A stretch of 64,000 nt of DNA from Brachypodium distachyon. Its lineage: Eukaryota > Streptophyta > Magnoliopsida > Poales > Poaceae. The number at the start of each line of letters is the position of its first letter. The first letter of the stretch is position 1. Positions 36,085 to 47,369 of the stretch are shown here, in pieces. Location of the stretch: assembly GCF_000005505.3 (NCBI RefSeq), contig NC_016132.3, positions 52,032,914 to 52,096,913 of the forward strand, given 5' to 3'. Under the pieces are notes generated by a model. That model was not told the origin of the DNA and ran no database searches. It saw only the letters and a list, made by a program, of their open reading frames with translations. The translations under genes were made by a program, and so were the position numbers.

Positions 36085-36828
36085 GGGTGTGTTTGGTTGG
36101 TCGGTGGAGAAGCGTGGGTCGACCCCAACCAAATTTTCTGAGCGGGGCGAACAAATTTCACGTTTGGTTGTTTGGCCGGGGTGAACTCGGTTCCCTTGCC
36201 CGCCGGGAAGACGAGCACACCGCCAGCAGCTCTCACCACCGTCGACATGGCCGCCGCCCGTAGTCCCAGGCCCAGGCCCCGCCACCGCCCGCAGCCCCAA
36301 GCCCCGCACCAGCGGCCGTCGGCGTCATCGCCAAGGTCGGTGCCCTGCCACCGCCCAAGCCAAGGCCGCCGCTAGCAGCCCCAGGCCCCGCCGCCCCAGG
36401 CCTTGCCGCCATCTCCTTCGTCTCCGGCCATGGCCGCCGCCGCAGACCTCGCCATCTTTCTCGTCTCCAGCCTCGAACGCCATCGCAGACCTCGCCATCT
36501 CCCTTGTTGCCACATGCCGTTGTCTCCCTCGTCATCTCCCTCGCCGCCAACCACTGCAGCAGCAGCTCCGCCGCCGCAGCCCTCTCCGCCGTTCTGACCT
36601 CGCCGGACGCCTGCGCCGCCTCGCCGGCTACCTGCGCTGCGCCCGCGAGAAGCCGCTCACGTCCGTGAGCCGCGTGAGTTGACTGATTTGGCCGGCTCAC
36701 GCGGAACGGCATAATCAGGGGATATTCCCTTCGGGGCCAATCTGGCCAGGAACAAACGCGAGCAAAAAGGCCTTTGGGCCGTGTGGCACCGCGCGGGACG
36801 GCCCCGCACCATAAACCAAACAGACCCT
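36085..36828. mobile_element. TIR element with GC-rich interior
   Basis: Left end GGGTGTGTTTGGTT and right end AACCAAACAGACCC are inverted repeats with one mismatch over 14 bases. The 740-bp interior is dominated by GCC/CCG-rich low-complexity DNA with spurious long open frames. Flanks GCCCAGCAG and GCCAGCAG resemble a short target duplication but do not match cleanly, so the superfamily is unclear. The interior may be captured promoter or exon DNA. Confidence 0.5.
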
Positions 36829-36843
36829 AAGCCAGCAGCGACT

Positions 36844-36900
36844 AGTAAAGCACACTGGAGTTCTCAAAAAAGAAAAGGAAAAAAAAGTAAAGCACACTGG
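36844..36900 (+). mobile_element. Micro-insertion with 15-bp direct repeats
   Basis: Perfect 15-bp repeats AGTAAAGCACACTGG at 36844-36858 and 36886-36900 flank a 27-nt insert, AGTTCTC followed by an A-rich, G-interrupted tail. Confidence 0.65.
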
Positions 36901-38671
36901 CGAGGTTGGAGAAAAGGAGGAGGTAGAATCGATCAATCCGGTGCAATCGACCCGTGCATACAGATCTCCATCTGATGCAACAGTTAACACGAATCGCAAA
37001 GGCGAGTCAGGTCTCAGGTGACAGATGCGGTCTGCGTCGCCCACTTCTCGGCTGTCCATGGAATCGATGCTCCGATGGCAATGGCGCGTCGGCATCTGCA
37101 GGCTGGCCGGGGCGCAGCGGGACGGTCGATTTTGCTTGAGCCGATGCCGATCGGGTCGCACTCACGCCGTCGGCGCTGGCGCTTAATTCCATCGGGCGGG
37201 GGGGAAGTGGAAGTCGGTAGGTATATGCCCAACAGCGACCGCGCAACCCCGACCGAGGCGCCGACGGGCGGATGGATAGCTACACCGGTTCTGATGAATG
37301 AAGCCAAGTGTCGGCCCTGGGAGGCTGGGACGAACGCTGCAGCAGTGTCAGTCCAAAGTCTGGAACGATCAGATGGATATTTCTCAACAAAAAGGGAGTG
37401 TCATAGTGTAGCGGGCCGCGCACGCGTACCAGACCATATTTGGGTTGTGGGCTCGTAGAAGCTGCCCATGTGGTCTGGGCTGACTCTTTATACAGAAACT
37501 ATTGAGCCGGGTTAGATCGATCACCGGGACACGAGCGACTCGCCTGGCCTTTTTCTCATGGTATTGCGGCCCGCCGCGCAGCCGCTGACCCTATTCTGAT
37601 CTGGCTGTCACCGGTACCAATTTACACGTTTTGTTAGGCGCGACGCATAAATTAGGTTTTTGAGTTAGATCTCACCGACATCTTCACCGAAATCCATCCG
37701 CAGGTTCCTCTCGCCACCTGCCGTCATCTTGGTGCTATGAGGTGAGACGAATCTTGGGTCCTGATATACGCATCATAAGTGTTTATTATTTTGAATTGTG
37801 TGGTTTTTATCGGCAACGCAACGACGGAGGACGTGATGCCGTTGAGAATAAAGCTACTTTGTTTTTTTTTCTGTGCTGCGGCGGTGCCTTATATTTTTAT
37901 GTATCTGACCTTGCATATTCGTTCATACAGATTTGATGAGTTTTTGCCAGTGTGTCATGGTGTGGCTTTGGAGTTCTTTTGTGATTCGGTGAAGATCTCG
38001 TGCTTCGACAACGTGTACTTTTAAGGAATCATTCATGGCCCAAATACATTCAATGCTCATGACTTCTAATCGTTTTGGACGAGCGAGTTAAGGGGATTTC
38101 TGAAAAATTTGAAGCTACTCATCTTCGTCCAGGGAACATTGCCGTTCAAATATAATTGCAATTTCTTTACTGAACGAAGAATTGACAGAACTTCGTGTCG
38201 CAAGGATAGGATTGATATCTTGGAGTGTCCCGACACTCTTTATGGATCGCCAGGGCTAGGCAGTGCGCACAGCGACACTCCAAGTGTCAAGCAGCCTCGC
38301 ACACACGTAACCATGTGTTGCGACGAAACGACCGGTGAGCCGCTCCTCCCGAAACTCCCCTGCTCTGCTCTCCCTCTGTCCTCTCCTCCCCTGTTCGGTC
38401 TCTGTTGGCGACAGACTGTGCCCTCGTGTGTTCTTAACCCCGGTTTCTCCTCCCTTTCACCAAAGCAGTGAAAAGCACCGAGACTTTAGCTAACCACGGT
38501 TACTTGACTCACTTCCCAAAGGAGAACGTGTTGCGGTGCTAGGCTCGCCTGGTCCGCGCCTGTTCCCCTTCCCACAAGTAGTAACCCAGGGCCCCAAAGC
38601 CATTCCAAAGAAGGGACGCGAGCGTAGCGATCAAAACTCAAAAAGCAAACAAAACAAACGGCAGCTGGGTC
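36901..38671. other. Intergenic region and AP2 gene promoter
   Basis: No gene is supported between the micro-insertion and the AP2 leader. The last few hundred bases, rich in C and T, are the likely AP2 promoter and 5' UTR. Confidence 0.4.
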
Positions 38672-38692
38672 ATGGTCACCAGCTCACCATGA
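38672..38692 (+). promoter_or_regulatory. uORF whose stop overlaps the AP2 start codon
   Basis: A six-codon upstream frame, MVTSSP-stop, ends in TGA at 38690-38692. That stop overlaps the main ATG at 38689-38691 (CCATGAC). The arrangement would force reinitiation or leaky scanning for AP2 translation. It is seen directly in sequence; whether this segment lies in the mature 5' UTR is inferred. Confidence 0.5.
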
Positions 38693-41082
38693 CGGCGAAC
38701 AAGAAGCCCTCGCGTGGTGCCGTCGCGGCGCCCACCACGCCGCTCTCCCCTGTTTCCTCCTCCTCCTCGACGTCCTGCGGGGGCTCCCGCATTGTGCCGT
38801 CCTGCCCAGCGCGGAGCCACAAGAAGAAGGCGAGGGCCAGGAGCGGCATCGGCGACGCCGTCCTTGTACACTCGATGAGGGGATCGTCTGTCTACAGAGG
38901 CGTGAGCAGGTGAGTCGTTTGAGCAGACCCGCTAGTTCTTGCTTCCTTTCGTTCTCGCTCCCAATCTAGCACGTCGTTTTGTGAACTGTGGTCTTTGTGT
39001 TTGATTTCCGAGAGGTGCTTGCGTTGGTGGTGTGGTGTAGGCACCGGTCCTCGGGGAAGTACGAGGCGCATCTGTGGGACAAGAGAGTCCGGGACAGGAG
39101 AGGCAGGCAGGGTAAGACGACGCAAAGGGTTTAGCTCCCAATCTGGAGTCTTTGTTTTGTCCATGGAGCTATAGCCAGTGGGCACGATTTGTGTGCATTT
39201 GGCTCTGATTCCCTTGATTATTCTTGATTGATCTGTGTTTCATGTGCTGACATTCTTGTTCTTGTTTATTTCTTTGCAATCTTGGTTGCGGTCTTGTGTT
39301 CGTCTGCTTGGGATACCGTGCGGCGGTGCGTATCCATGCCTGATGTTTCCTCTAGTTTATTTGGGTGAGTCAAGATCCTCTCGCTTGTTGAAAAAGCTCA
39401 CATGCTTTCCAATGCTATGATTCGCACATTATTCGGATTGCATTGTCCCTGGTGCTAGAGCCTGCGCATTTCTTTCCTCGAATTAGTTTCGAATTTCGAA
39501 TCTGCCGCTGATTTGTTCTTTCTTCGAGGGGAAAGATATAGTAGTAGTAGTACTAGTAAAAGGACGGCATTTTGGTAAAGCAGAGAAAGCACAATTTTAT
39601 ATGTTTGTCCCCATGCATTCATCCAAAACGTGTGCTTGGATAATTAGAGATTATGCTGCTACAACTTCGGTATAAGCACATACAGTACTACATTGAAGGA
39701 TTAGACCCTTATTCTTGTTTCTTGGCAGGATCTTATCACACGGAGGAAGCCGCAGCCCGCACCTACGATCTCGCGGCGCTCAAGTACTGGGGATCACACT
39801 GCGGGCTGCTCAACTTCCCGGTAAGTTACCTGCCTTGTTATCTTGATCAGCAGTACCAGTGCTATAACTTCTCGGTTGTTGATTCTGTACGGAGTAAAAG
39901 TGAAACGTACTTAATGGAGTATCCCGTTGCGTTAATTGGTAAATGCAGGTGGACACGTACAAGCAGGAGTGTGAGAAGATGCAGCGCATGACGAGAGAGG
40001 AGTACATCGCCAGCCTGAGGCGCGTGAGCAGTGGCTTCACCAGGGGCGTCTCCAAGTACAGGGGAGTGGCAAAGTACGCACTCTGTCTGCAAGGATTTGT
40101 TGTTTCAGACAGTGCAATTTGACTGCATTGTCACTCACGTCGAGATTGCTGATGAGAAGTAGTAGGAGTCCTCCACTTATCAGCACTAATTTTGGCACCG
40201 CAGGCATCACCAGAACGGGCGGTGGGAGGCGAGGATAGGTTACGCTAACGGCAGGAAATACCTCTACTTGGGAACATTCGGTGTGTTTCCTTGAACTAAC
40301 TAATGAGAGCTTAATGCACAACTGTGGTAGAGCTTGATACTGTATGCATGAACAACTGTGGTAGAGCTGTTGCAGAGGCCCCACAGAATGCACTTGGAAT
40401 GTACTACTGTCTGAAAGGCGTGTGCTCTGTGCTTTGGCATTTTCCCGTTGCAGGAACGCAGGAAGAGGCAGCCAGGGCCTACGACCTGGCGGCGATACAG
40501 CGGCGCGGCCTCGGCGCCGTCACCAACTTCGACGCCCGCTGCTACACGGACGAACACCTGCAGTCGCAGCCGCGACCCTGCAGCTGCAAGGCCGAGCCCG
40601 ACCCGGAGCCGGAGCCGGAGCCGGCAGCAGCGGCTCGTCCATGCCCCGCGGCGCCGCTGCCGCTGCTGCAGCTGAAGATCGAGCCCGGGCTTGATGATGT
40701 CGAGCCCGCGGCCCCGGCGCTCCGCGGCGACATGGAGCGCGAGGACGTGGACCGGGCCATCGCCGAGGTCCTGCGGGCGCTCTGCGTGGACCGCGCCGAC
40801 TTCGAGGCCCGGTACCCGCCCCGCCGCGGCGGCGTGATCTGGACCTCGGCGCCGGACGACGTGCGTGACCTGCCGGGCCACGTCGGCTTCGAGGACGACA
40901 TTGAAGGCGTGCTCTTCGACGACGCGGCCAACGCGGCTTTCTCCGTCTCCTGCGCTGCCGCCACTATCAGCTCCTTGGCGTCCGGCCGCCGGCGGTGTGT
41001 GACGGACGTGCATGAACACTCGCGCAGGCTTCCGTGTCCTGCCGTGTCTGCTCAGCCTTGTAAGTACTCCGAGCTAGCTTAG
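38689..41082 (+). CDS. AP2-family transcription factor with two AP2 domains, WRI1-like
   Basis: Seven coding exons: 38689-38909, 39041-39111, 39356-39364, 39729-39820, 39949-40073, 40204-40280 and 40454-41082. They total 1224 bases and encode 407 residues. All junctions are GT-AG and in frame. The first AP2 domain (about 67-131) starts [20 protein letters not shown] and ends [14 protein letters not shown]. The linker includes [20 protein letters not shown]. The second domain (about 166-224) has [20 protein letters not shown] and [14 protein letters not shown]. The N terminus holds a basic, nuclear-localisation-like KKKARARSG. The C-terminal half is Glu/Pro-rich and acidic, a plausible activation region. 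The pattern fits the WRINKLED1/WRI3/WRI4 group, activators of fatty-acid and cutin/wax genes; which member this is cannot be said from sequence alone. The coding frame is open 153 bases upstream, but only from a GTG. Confidence 0.9.
39356..39364 (+). other. 9-nt microexon of the AP2 gene
   Basis: TTTATTTGG lies between CCTCTAG and GTGAGT. Splicing the preceding exon (ending CAGG) through it to the next (starting GATCT) yields QVYLGSYHTEE, restoring the VYLG strand of the first AP2 domain. A 9-nt microexon encoding VYL at this place is a known hallmark of the AP2/ANT/WRI1 lineage. Skipping it keeps the frame but deletes three residues. Confidence 0.9.
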
Positions 41083-41541
41083 GTGGTCAGGGACTTTTAG
41101 GGTCACATTTCTTTTGGAGGGTACGTGTACGTAGGTACCCGTGGCCGATGGCCAAGGCCAGGTACGCAGGCACTCAGGTGAGTGTTGGTTAATTTTGGGG
41201 AGCGAAGAAGGAACGAAGTGGCGGTGACGTGGCAGCTGGCCGGTCGGTTGCTTGTTTTGTAGCACGTGGAAGTGGGGGGGAACCGGAGAAACTAGGCTCG
41301 AACTTAATTTCGGTGTGCACGCCCCGCTGTGAAGCTTTCGGTACAACCCGGTCGTGTCTGATTTGACAGTTGCATATAAGTGGGGTGTGCGCTTAATCAT
41401 AATGTGGACACAGATGAAATGCTTTGTGGTGTTGCATCGATCGTCGTCCAAGCACAGTGCACGCACAAGATTTTGTCGCCTGAAATCTTCTGCACAACGG
41501 GTGGACGCATCACCGACGTCGGGTCATAGATATAGAACAAG

Positions 41542-42673
41542 GCTATTTTTTTAAAAATAATACGAATTATTTAATCATTATTTGAAAATAATACATATTT
41601 TAGAAAAATTTCAAAATAATACACCCTTGCCCTGGGTCCGGCCGACTGGAGCTAATCGGCCTGGCCCAAACTGATTAGGCCCACTCGGCCTCGGCCTGGC
41701 CGACTGGAGGCCGGCCTGCCAGCCCACAGGCCAACTAGCCCTTGTTAGCATCGCACAGGCCGATTAGGCCCTAGTCGGCTTCGCTCATGCCGACTGGGTG
41801 TTTGTCTTCCTTGCACGTACAGGAACAGAAGCTCGAACGCCACTCCTGCCGTTGATCTCCTTTCGATTCCCCTGGTCTCCACTTCAATTGCCAAATTGGA
41901 ATACAAACTATTCCACGAACCGGTTTAGGCGCAATAGGTCTCCAGTCGCGGCCGGGGCTCCGGGCACGGCTTCGGCATGACATCGGGGACGGCACGGGCA
42001 ACGGTGACGGTTGTTCGCGAATTCTTGTCAAAAAAGGTGAAGGGGGTCAGACAAGTCTTCCAGTGAAAGGAATCGAGGAACAAAGCTTCGGAGCGAGCTC
42101 CCCTTCAACAATGGAGGCGACGGACGGCGGAGGAAAACGGTTGTGGCACGAGATGTAGAGAGGTTGAGGGGACAACCTCTTAATAGGATAATGAGAGGGG
42201 AAAGTCAAAGTCACACGGTGACGCGCTAGGAATCGCCTTTTATAGGCAGAGGAGGGAGATCGGGAGACGGATGCCGACGGGCGGCATTCGGTGCGTGTCA
42301 ATGGAAGTGGCCAATAAAGAAGGAAAACAAGAGACCTAGCGCCTGAACTGGTTCGTGGAATAGTGGAGATTAATTCTCATGTGTTAATGCGAAAAAAATG
42401 AGTGGAAACCAGGGATCGTTCCTGTACGTGCGAGGAAGACGAGCACCAGTCGGTCTGGCCGAAGCCGACTGGGGCCTAATCGGCCTGGGGGTTGGCAGGC
42501 CGGCCTCAATCGGCCTGGGCGAGGCCGAGTGGGCCTAATCGGCTTGGGCCAGGCCGATTAGTTCCAGTCGGCCTGGCCCAGGCCGAGGGTGTATTATTTT
42601 TTAAAAGAGTTTTAAAACATGTATTGTTTTCAATAATGATTAAATAATTTGTATTATTTAAAAAAAATTTAGC
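41542..42673. mobile_element. Mutator-like element with very long TIRs
   Basis: A perfect 9-bp duplication TAGAACAAG flanks the element (41533-41541 and 42674-42682), diagnostic for Mutator-like elements. Ends GCTATTTTTTTAAAAATAATAC and its counterpart ending TTTAGC begin inverted repeats that continue for over 300 bases each. They cover an AT-rich outer part, a block of GGCC-containing motifs (TAATCGGCCTGGCC, GGCCGACTGG), and an inner CTATTCCACGAACCGG pair. The unpaired centre is only about 350 bases and has no transposase. On the minus strand the centre contains TATAAAAGG and a CT-rich leader-like segment, perhaps captured promoter DNA. Confidence 0.85.
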
Positions 42674-42771
42674 TAGAACAAGTATAGAAAATGAGGCTTT
42701 GCTTCATCTAGATCACGCGTACGTGTGCAAAAAGAGTTATAGCGCTTCCTAGGGAGTCTGACAAGAGCTGA

Positions 42772-43762
42772 GGGCAACTCCAACAGGTCGACCCAAACGA
42801 ACCGCTTTTTGCGTCTGGTCTGGTCGTTTGGGTCACGGGACGGACAGAAAAGGCCCCAGAGCTACCTTCGTCCTCCTACACCTGGGGGGAATGATGGTTA
42901 TACCAGAATGGGTCGTGAACCACTTATAAAAACTAAATTTCTAAAATGGTTCATGACACATCCCAGTGTAATCAGCTTTCCACTCTTGGAAGCTACTAAC
43001 CATCCTCGTCGGTGACGGGGAATCGGAGTAGCGGCGCCACGTCCTTGTCGGCTAGCGAGGCCCGCCGTTTTATTTCAAACGCACGATCCGCCGCCATCCC
43101 TTGGGCGATCTTCCCGTCGTCCAGGCCTTCCTGCGGGCGTCGTCCTTAGCCTTCATCGCGAGGAAGACGAGGCGCTCCTCCTCTTCCTCGAGAGGCTTAG
43201 AGCCCGAAACACAACATAGGGGGCTTGCTCCTCCATCGCCTCCGCCTCCAGCGCCGTCACTCCTTCCTCCTCCATCGCCTCCGCATCCGGCGCCGGTACT
43301 TCTTCCTCCCGCCGGACCTTGGGCTTCTGGACGACACGCATCTTGTGACGCCCTCCGGATCGACGGCTGGCTTTGGCGTTCGTCCTGAACGCCGACGGAG
43401 GAGACGGCGGCGTATCCATGTCGCTGGTGGGAAGCTAGGGTTTCGATGGAGCAAGTGGGGTATGTGGTGGGGTGGGGGAATGGGGTCAACTCGATCCCGT
43501 TAAAAAGGACCCGAGGGGTGGGTTTTTGGGTCACTGTCAAGTGGCCTCGAGAAGGCGAAGGGGTTTGACCGTGCGGACCAATCGGACCGCACGACGCTTA
43601 AGTCCGTAGAGACACAAACCCGTCCCAGATTTGGGACTAGAATGGATCGACGCGGACCAGAATCCGGACCGCCGCGCAAATGGGTCGCCCCGATGGGCAA
43701 TGCGTTTTGTCCGTCTCGGACCAACCGCGCAGGCCATGTGTGTTGCCCCGCTGGAGTTGCCG
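42772..43762. mobile_element. PIF/Harbinger-like TIR element with captured-looking interior
   Basis: Left end GGGCAACTCCAACAGG and right end CCGCTGGAGTTGCCG are inverted repeats with TGA on both sides (42769-42771 and 43763-43765). A 3-bp duplication fits PIF/Harbinger, although TAA or TTA is more usual. The 990-bp interior has GC-rich open frames on both strands, among them a minus-strand frame starting MDTPPSPPSAFRTNAKASRR, with no recognisable domain. I do not annotate them as genes. Confidence 0.6.
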
Positions 43763-44556
43763 TGAGGATCAATCTTCGCACGTGACGTCGTGACCATCTC
43801 CGTGTGCAACACTTAACACTTGAAACTGTAAAATCCACACTGCCGTATTTTAATTGCCACTCGATCGTCGGCCGAGCGACAAACTTTCATCAAGCGAAGC
43901 AAGAGACGTGATGAGGAGGCGCCTGGCCGGTTAATTAGAACCTAGAATCGGTTGTAAGCAAAAAGAAAAGGTGGTCATCCATGCATGCGATGCGATCGTT
44001 GTTTAGTTGGTCATCCAGGTTGGGTTGGAACATTCTGTATCACCACGGTAGTGAAGTTTAGTTTGCTCTAGAAAAAAGTCGTGTATTTGTTTGAATATAA
44101 AAAGGGGACTGGAAGTCTGGAACTGGAATGCTTGAGCACGAAGGAGCTTCTTGTTGAGGCATCTGTACCGCGTCTGTGTCGATCAATCTATGCACGTCTC
44201 TTCCACGCTAGCACGAGGGGGCTTCGTTGTGAACCAGGATATCTTCTTTTGCTCTAACTATGATGTTTGCGCGGCAAACATTTGTAATCATCTTAGCCTT
44301 CTAACTGACGTAGGTATGTATTGTCATACTATTTATATACTATTTATATAATTGGTAGTTAGAAAGATAGGACTAATCAACTTAATATATCTAAAAGGTA
44401 AAAATCTATATAAGGAGTCGAGTGATGTTTTAATACATGAGAAAATATTTTTATCTATATGTGATTTTATATCAGAATCCAGAAATAAAGATTAGATCTA
44501 GTGTCCGCTGGTGGACCGACTTTTGGATCAGATTTCTCAAGCCTAGTATATGAGAT

Positions 44557-45080
44557 TAAAGTTCAGATCACGTACCAACCACTGATTTTTACCTCAGATT
44601 GTTGATCACACATGATATATATCACATTTGTAAAGAAAAGGAGGGAAATTTCACTTGATTATCCTATCGATACCTAAAATAAAGTTTAGATAGTTAGTTT
44701 TAGTCGGCCATTCGCTCATACATGATGGTAAATTAGTAGCCAGAGTTAAACTTTAAGGCCGCACGAGCCACATTTTTCTTAGCAGCTATATATTGGTAAA
44801 TAGAGTAACAAAGACCATCAATAACTCATCTTTTGCAAAATTATAGATATATTGCGAAAATACAAAATTGAGATCGTGTTTAGCCCATATTTACCTAACT
44901 AACAATAGATAATTTGGATCAACATGATGTTTTCTCTCCAAAACCTTGTATTGTGCTTTTATTATATATTGACTGCTCATTTGTAATTGATATTAGTTTA
45001 GTATTTTTAATTAAACTTCAGATCACCTACCAATCTCTGGTCTTTCTCTGATATGGTTGATTACACATGATATAACACCA
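44557..45080. repeat. Diverged direct repeat pair, about 70 bp each
   Basis: Segments at about 44557-44630 and 45010-45080 share AGATCAC.TACCAA, CTCTGAT-like blocks and GTTGAT.ACACATGATAT in the same order. They are about 450 bases apart, inside the candidate Helitron. Confidence 0.55.
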
Positions 45081-45279
45081 TACACTAAATTAAAGTTCAG
45101 ATGAGTAGTAATTGGTGGATCAATTGTTTGCACTCATAGTATGTGCATTATATTAGTAGATATGTTTTCTTGCATGATAATAAATCATAATGTGAATTTA
45201 ATGTTTTTGTTCTATAGATACTTGGATTTAAATTTTGATAAGAGTTAGTCATTTTTTTAGTTTGTGGAGATATTTATTA

Positions 45280-45373
45280 CTCCCTCCGATACATAACAGG
45301 TGACTCACACTTAGTACAAAATTTGTAATAACTTCGTACCAAATGGGCGACACTTTTTATGGATCGGAGGGAG
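45280..45373. mobile_element. Stowaway MITE
   Basis: 94-bp element, CTCCCTCCGATACATAA to a matching GGATCGGAGGGAG end, flanked by TA. Confidence 0.85.
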
Positions 45374-45575
45374 TAGTAATTAATTTTATCATGACATGTG
45401 CAGAAAAATAATGGAAAATAAAGTTGGAAGGTCGGTAATATATTGATCGACTAACTTGTTCAGAATAAAAATAAATATTAACTTAAGTACCATTAATCAT
45501 AACATATTAGGCCTATGCGGCCCTTAAACCAATTTGATGTTTTATTCATAGGCTCATAGCCCATCTAGTATACCC

Positions 45576-45611
45576 AAGTCATTAATTCTCACTTTCAAAA
45601 AAAGTCATTAA
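45576..45611 (+). mobile_element. Micro-insertion with 10-bp direct repeats
   Basis: Perfect 10-bp repeats AAGTCATTAA at 45576-45585 and 45602-45611 flank a 16-nt insert, TTCTCACTTTC followed by A5. Two further A belong to the repeat. Confidence 0.55.
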
Positions 45612-45797
45612 ATCTTGATAGTTAGATCTCAAATCCAATGCCTAGAATAATTGAGGTGATGTGGATTAACGTGGAGCCTCCCCTCGGTATGTTTTTAGTA
45701 TATTATAGATAAAGACATCAATTGCTAGCGATGATCAAACGTTTGGCGTGAGAGCGGGTATAGATACTTTTAGTTTGGTGTGAGCGGTAAACATGTA

Positions 45798-46057
45798 CTC
45801 CCTATGTTTCTAAATATAAAAAGTCATACTTTTGTCTTAAGTGAAATCTCTTATACATTGACTATGTTTATGGAAAATTCTAACAACATCTATGACTCCA
45901 TAAATTAGTTTTATTAAATTCATTATGATATATATTTTCATAATATACTTATTTGATATTCTATATGTTGAGACATTGTTATATAAATTTGGTAAAATTT
46001 TAAGAATTTTGACTCAAAACAAAGTTTAGAACTTCTCATATTTAGAAACGGAGATAG
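45798..46057. mobile_element. Longer Stowaway-like MITE
   Basis: Left end CTCCCTATGTTTCTAAATAT and right end ATATTTAGAAACGGAGATAG are inverted repeats of an AT-rich element of about 260 bp. TA precedes it; the right edge is degenerate. Confidence 0.75.
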
Positions 46058-47103
46058 TTGTAGGTAATAGCAAAAATTTATAATCTGTAGTAAGACGTGA
46101 TGCTAGTAGCAGTAAACTGTAATTTGTGAAGGGCAACGAAATTTGATGGCCAGTCAAAAGTAGACAAGCAATATATCATGTTTACGGTTTGCCTACGTGA
46201 ACAACACGATGTACATAAATTCTAGATACCACCACTCCTAATCTATTTTCTCTTCTGGCCATTGTTGTCGCCATTCTCTACGCGTCCGCTCTAACTGGGG
46301 TGAGGCTTTTGAGCGGTGGCGGCGGCTGGACACCGCTCTAATCAAAAGGCTAGGTTTTAACCCCGAAATTCCTAACATCTCTATCAATATCACGGAATTT
46401 TGTACTACTAGAGTGTTGACATGGCCATTTGATGAGATGTGGCGATTGGTGACGGATTGAATGGGGGAGGAAAGTTCCAAAGGGCTTACTTGTAATGATC
46501 TTTTTTATTCAAGACCATTTATGAATTGTGGGGACAACTATCAATTTCTTGACTTCAACCTAGATGGTTTGTTTCAACATCATAATCTAGATATTACACC
46601 TTCCGAGTTGGGGCTCTGCGCACTACGAAAAGGCTTCCGACAGCAAACCATCAACTAGTTAGTTAGGTATCGCTCCTTTTTTGGAGTAATAGCTTCCTTT
46701 ACTTCCTGACTAACTAACTTTTTGTGTCTTTTTCAGGAGTCATGAGAAATGCATCTCAGGTACACCAGTTAAAAAGGAAATGAACGAAGTGAGTAAGTGA
46801 AAGACAAGAAAAAAGACGAACAAATATAAGGGACTTATGAGGGACCTAAAGGGATTTCATCTTTAGACCAGAAGTAAGAAAGTGGCCCAAAACCGACACA
46901 TGTCAGTAGGTAGAGAATGCATAGGACAACAAGACAACTCTGTTAACTACTGTAACTCGGCAAAATAGCCCCGTAACTTCGCTCGTCAATCATTCCACTG
47001 GCATCTTGCATTCAAGCCTCCGTTTGACTGCGGCTCGGGGTTGCATTTTCCTTCCCATTGTAGCTTTGGTTGCTCTTTGTTTTCTGTCAGGGATAGTTGG
47101 GCT

Positions 47104-47187
47104 AGAAACCCCAATTGATGTTCAGTCGACCTCCTTTGATATATAAAGAGCACGCCGTGCTTTTTCGTAAAAAAAAGAAACCCCAAT
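47104..47187 (+). mobile_element. 60-nt LINE-tail insertion with 12-bp duplications
   Basis: Perfect 12-bp repeats AGAAACCCCAAT at 47104-47115 and 47176-47187 flank a 60-nt insert. It ends GCTTTTTCGT followed by A7, like the 3' end of the LINE at 22477 (GCTGTTTCGTC followed by A9). It is the longest of the micro-insertions and the one that looks most like a severely truncated LINE. Confidence 0.75.
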
Positions 47188-47369
47188 CAGAGTGATACAC
47201 AGAAGAAGGCCGAATTGATCCAATGCAGTTTTTTCGCAACTAGTTGAACCCTACATGGCATGCGGTACTTCGTTTTTTACCTAGCTTATGTTTTGTCTTG
47301 TGCACCTACAAAAATTCAACCAAAATATGATCATATATGACATGCACAAACAAAAGAAAAGAATTAGTA

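Larger units (their letters stand above)
44494..45711 (-). mobile_element. Candidate non-autonomous Helitron
   Basis: Read on the minus strand, the right edge gives TCTATAATATACTAAAA, a typical Helitron 5' start, preceded by A. The left edge gives a short GTCC...GGAC hairpin followed by CTAAT and then T. The 4-bp stem is weak and no Rep/helicase frame is present, so the left boundary is uncertain. Confidence 0.35.
43766..47369. other. AT-rich intergenic region built of transposon debris
   Basis: No gene is supported. It contains a candidate Helitron (44494-45711), Stowaway MITEs at 45280-45373 and 45798-46057, micro-insertions at 45576-45611 and 47104-47187, and diverged direct repeats at about 44557-44630 and 45010-45080. 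A small open frame near 46461-46658 has no family resemblance I recognise. Confidence 0.5.

Noticed and set aside
36233..36712. 159-codon minus-strand frame in the GC-rich TIR element
   Set aside because: The sequence is Gly/Ala/Arg low complexity inside a transposon, with several overlapping alternatives equally open.
43070..43540. Minus-strand frames ending in MKAKDDARRKAW...
   Set aside because: They lie within the PIF-like element. The charged segment is vaguely familiar from repetitive grass sequences but I cannot name a domain, so I left it as captured or transposon coding debris.
46461..46658. Small frame MGEESSKGLTCNDLFYSRP...
   Set aside because: Composition is plausible for protein, but there is no family match, no splice context, and it sits in transposon-rich DNA.
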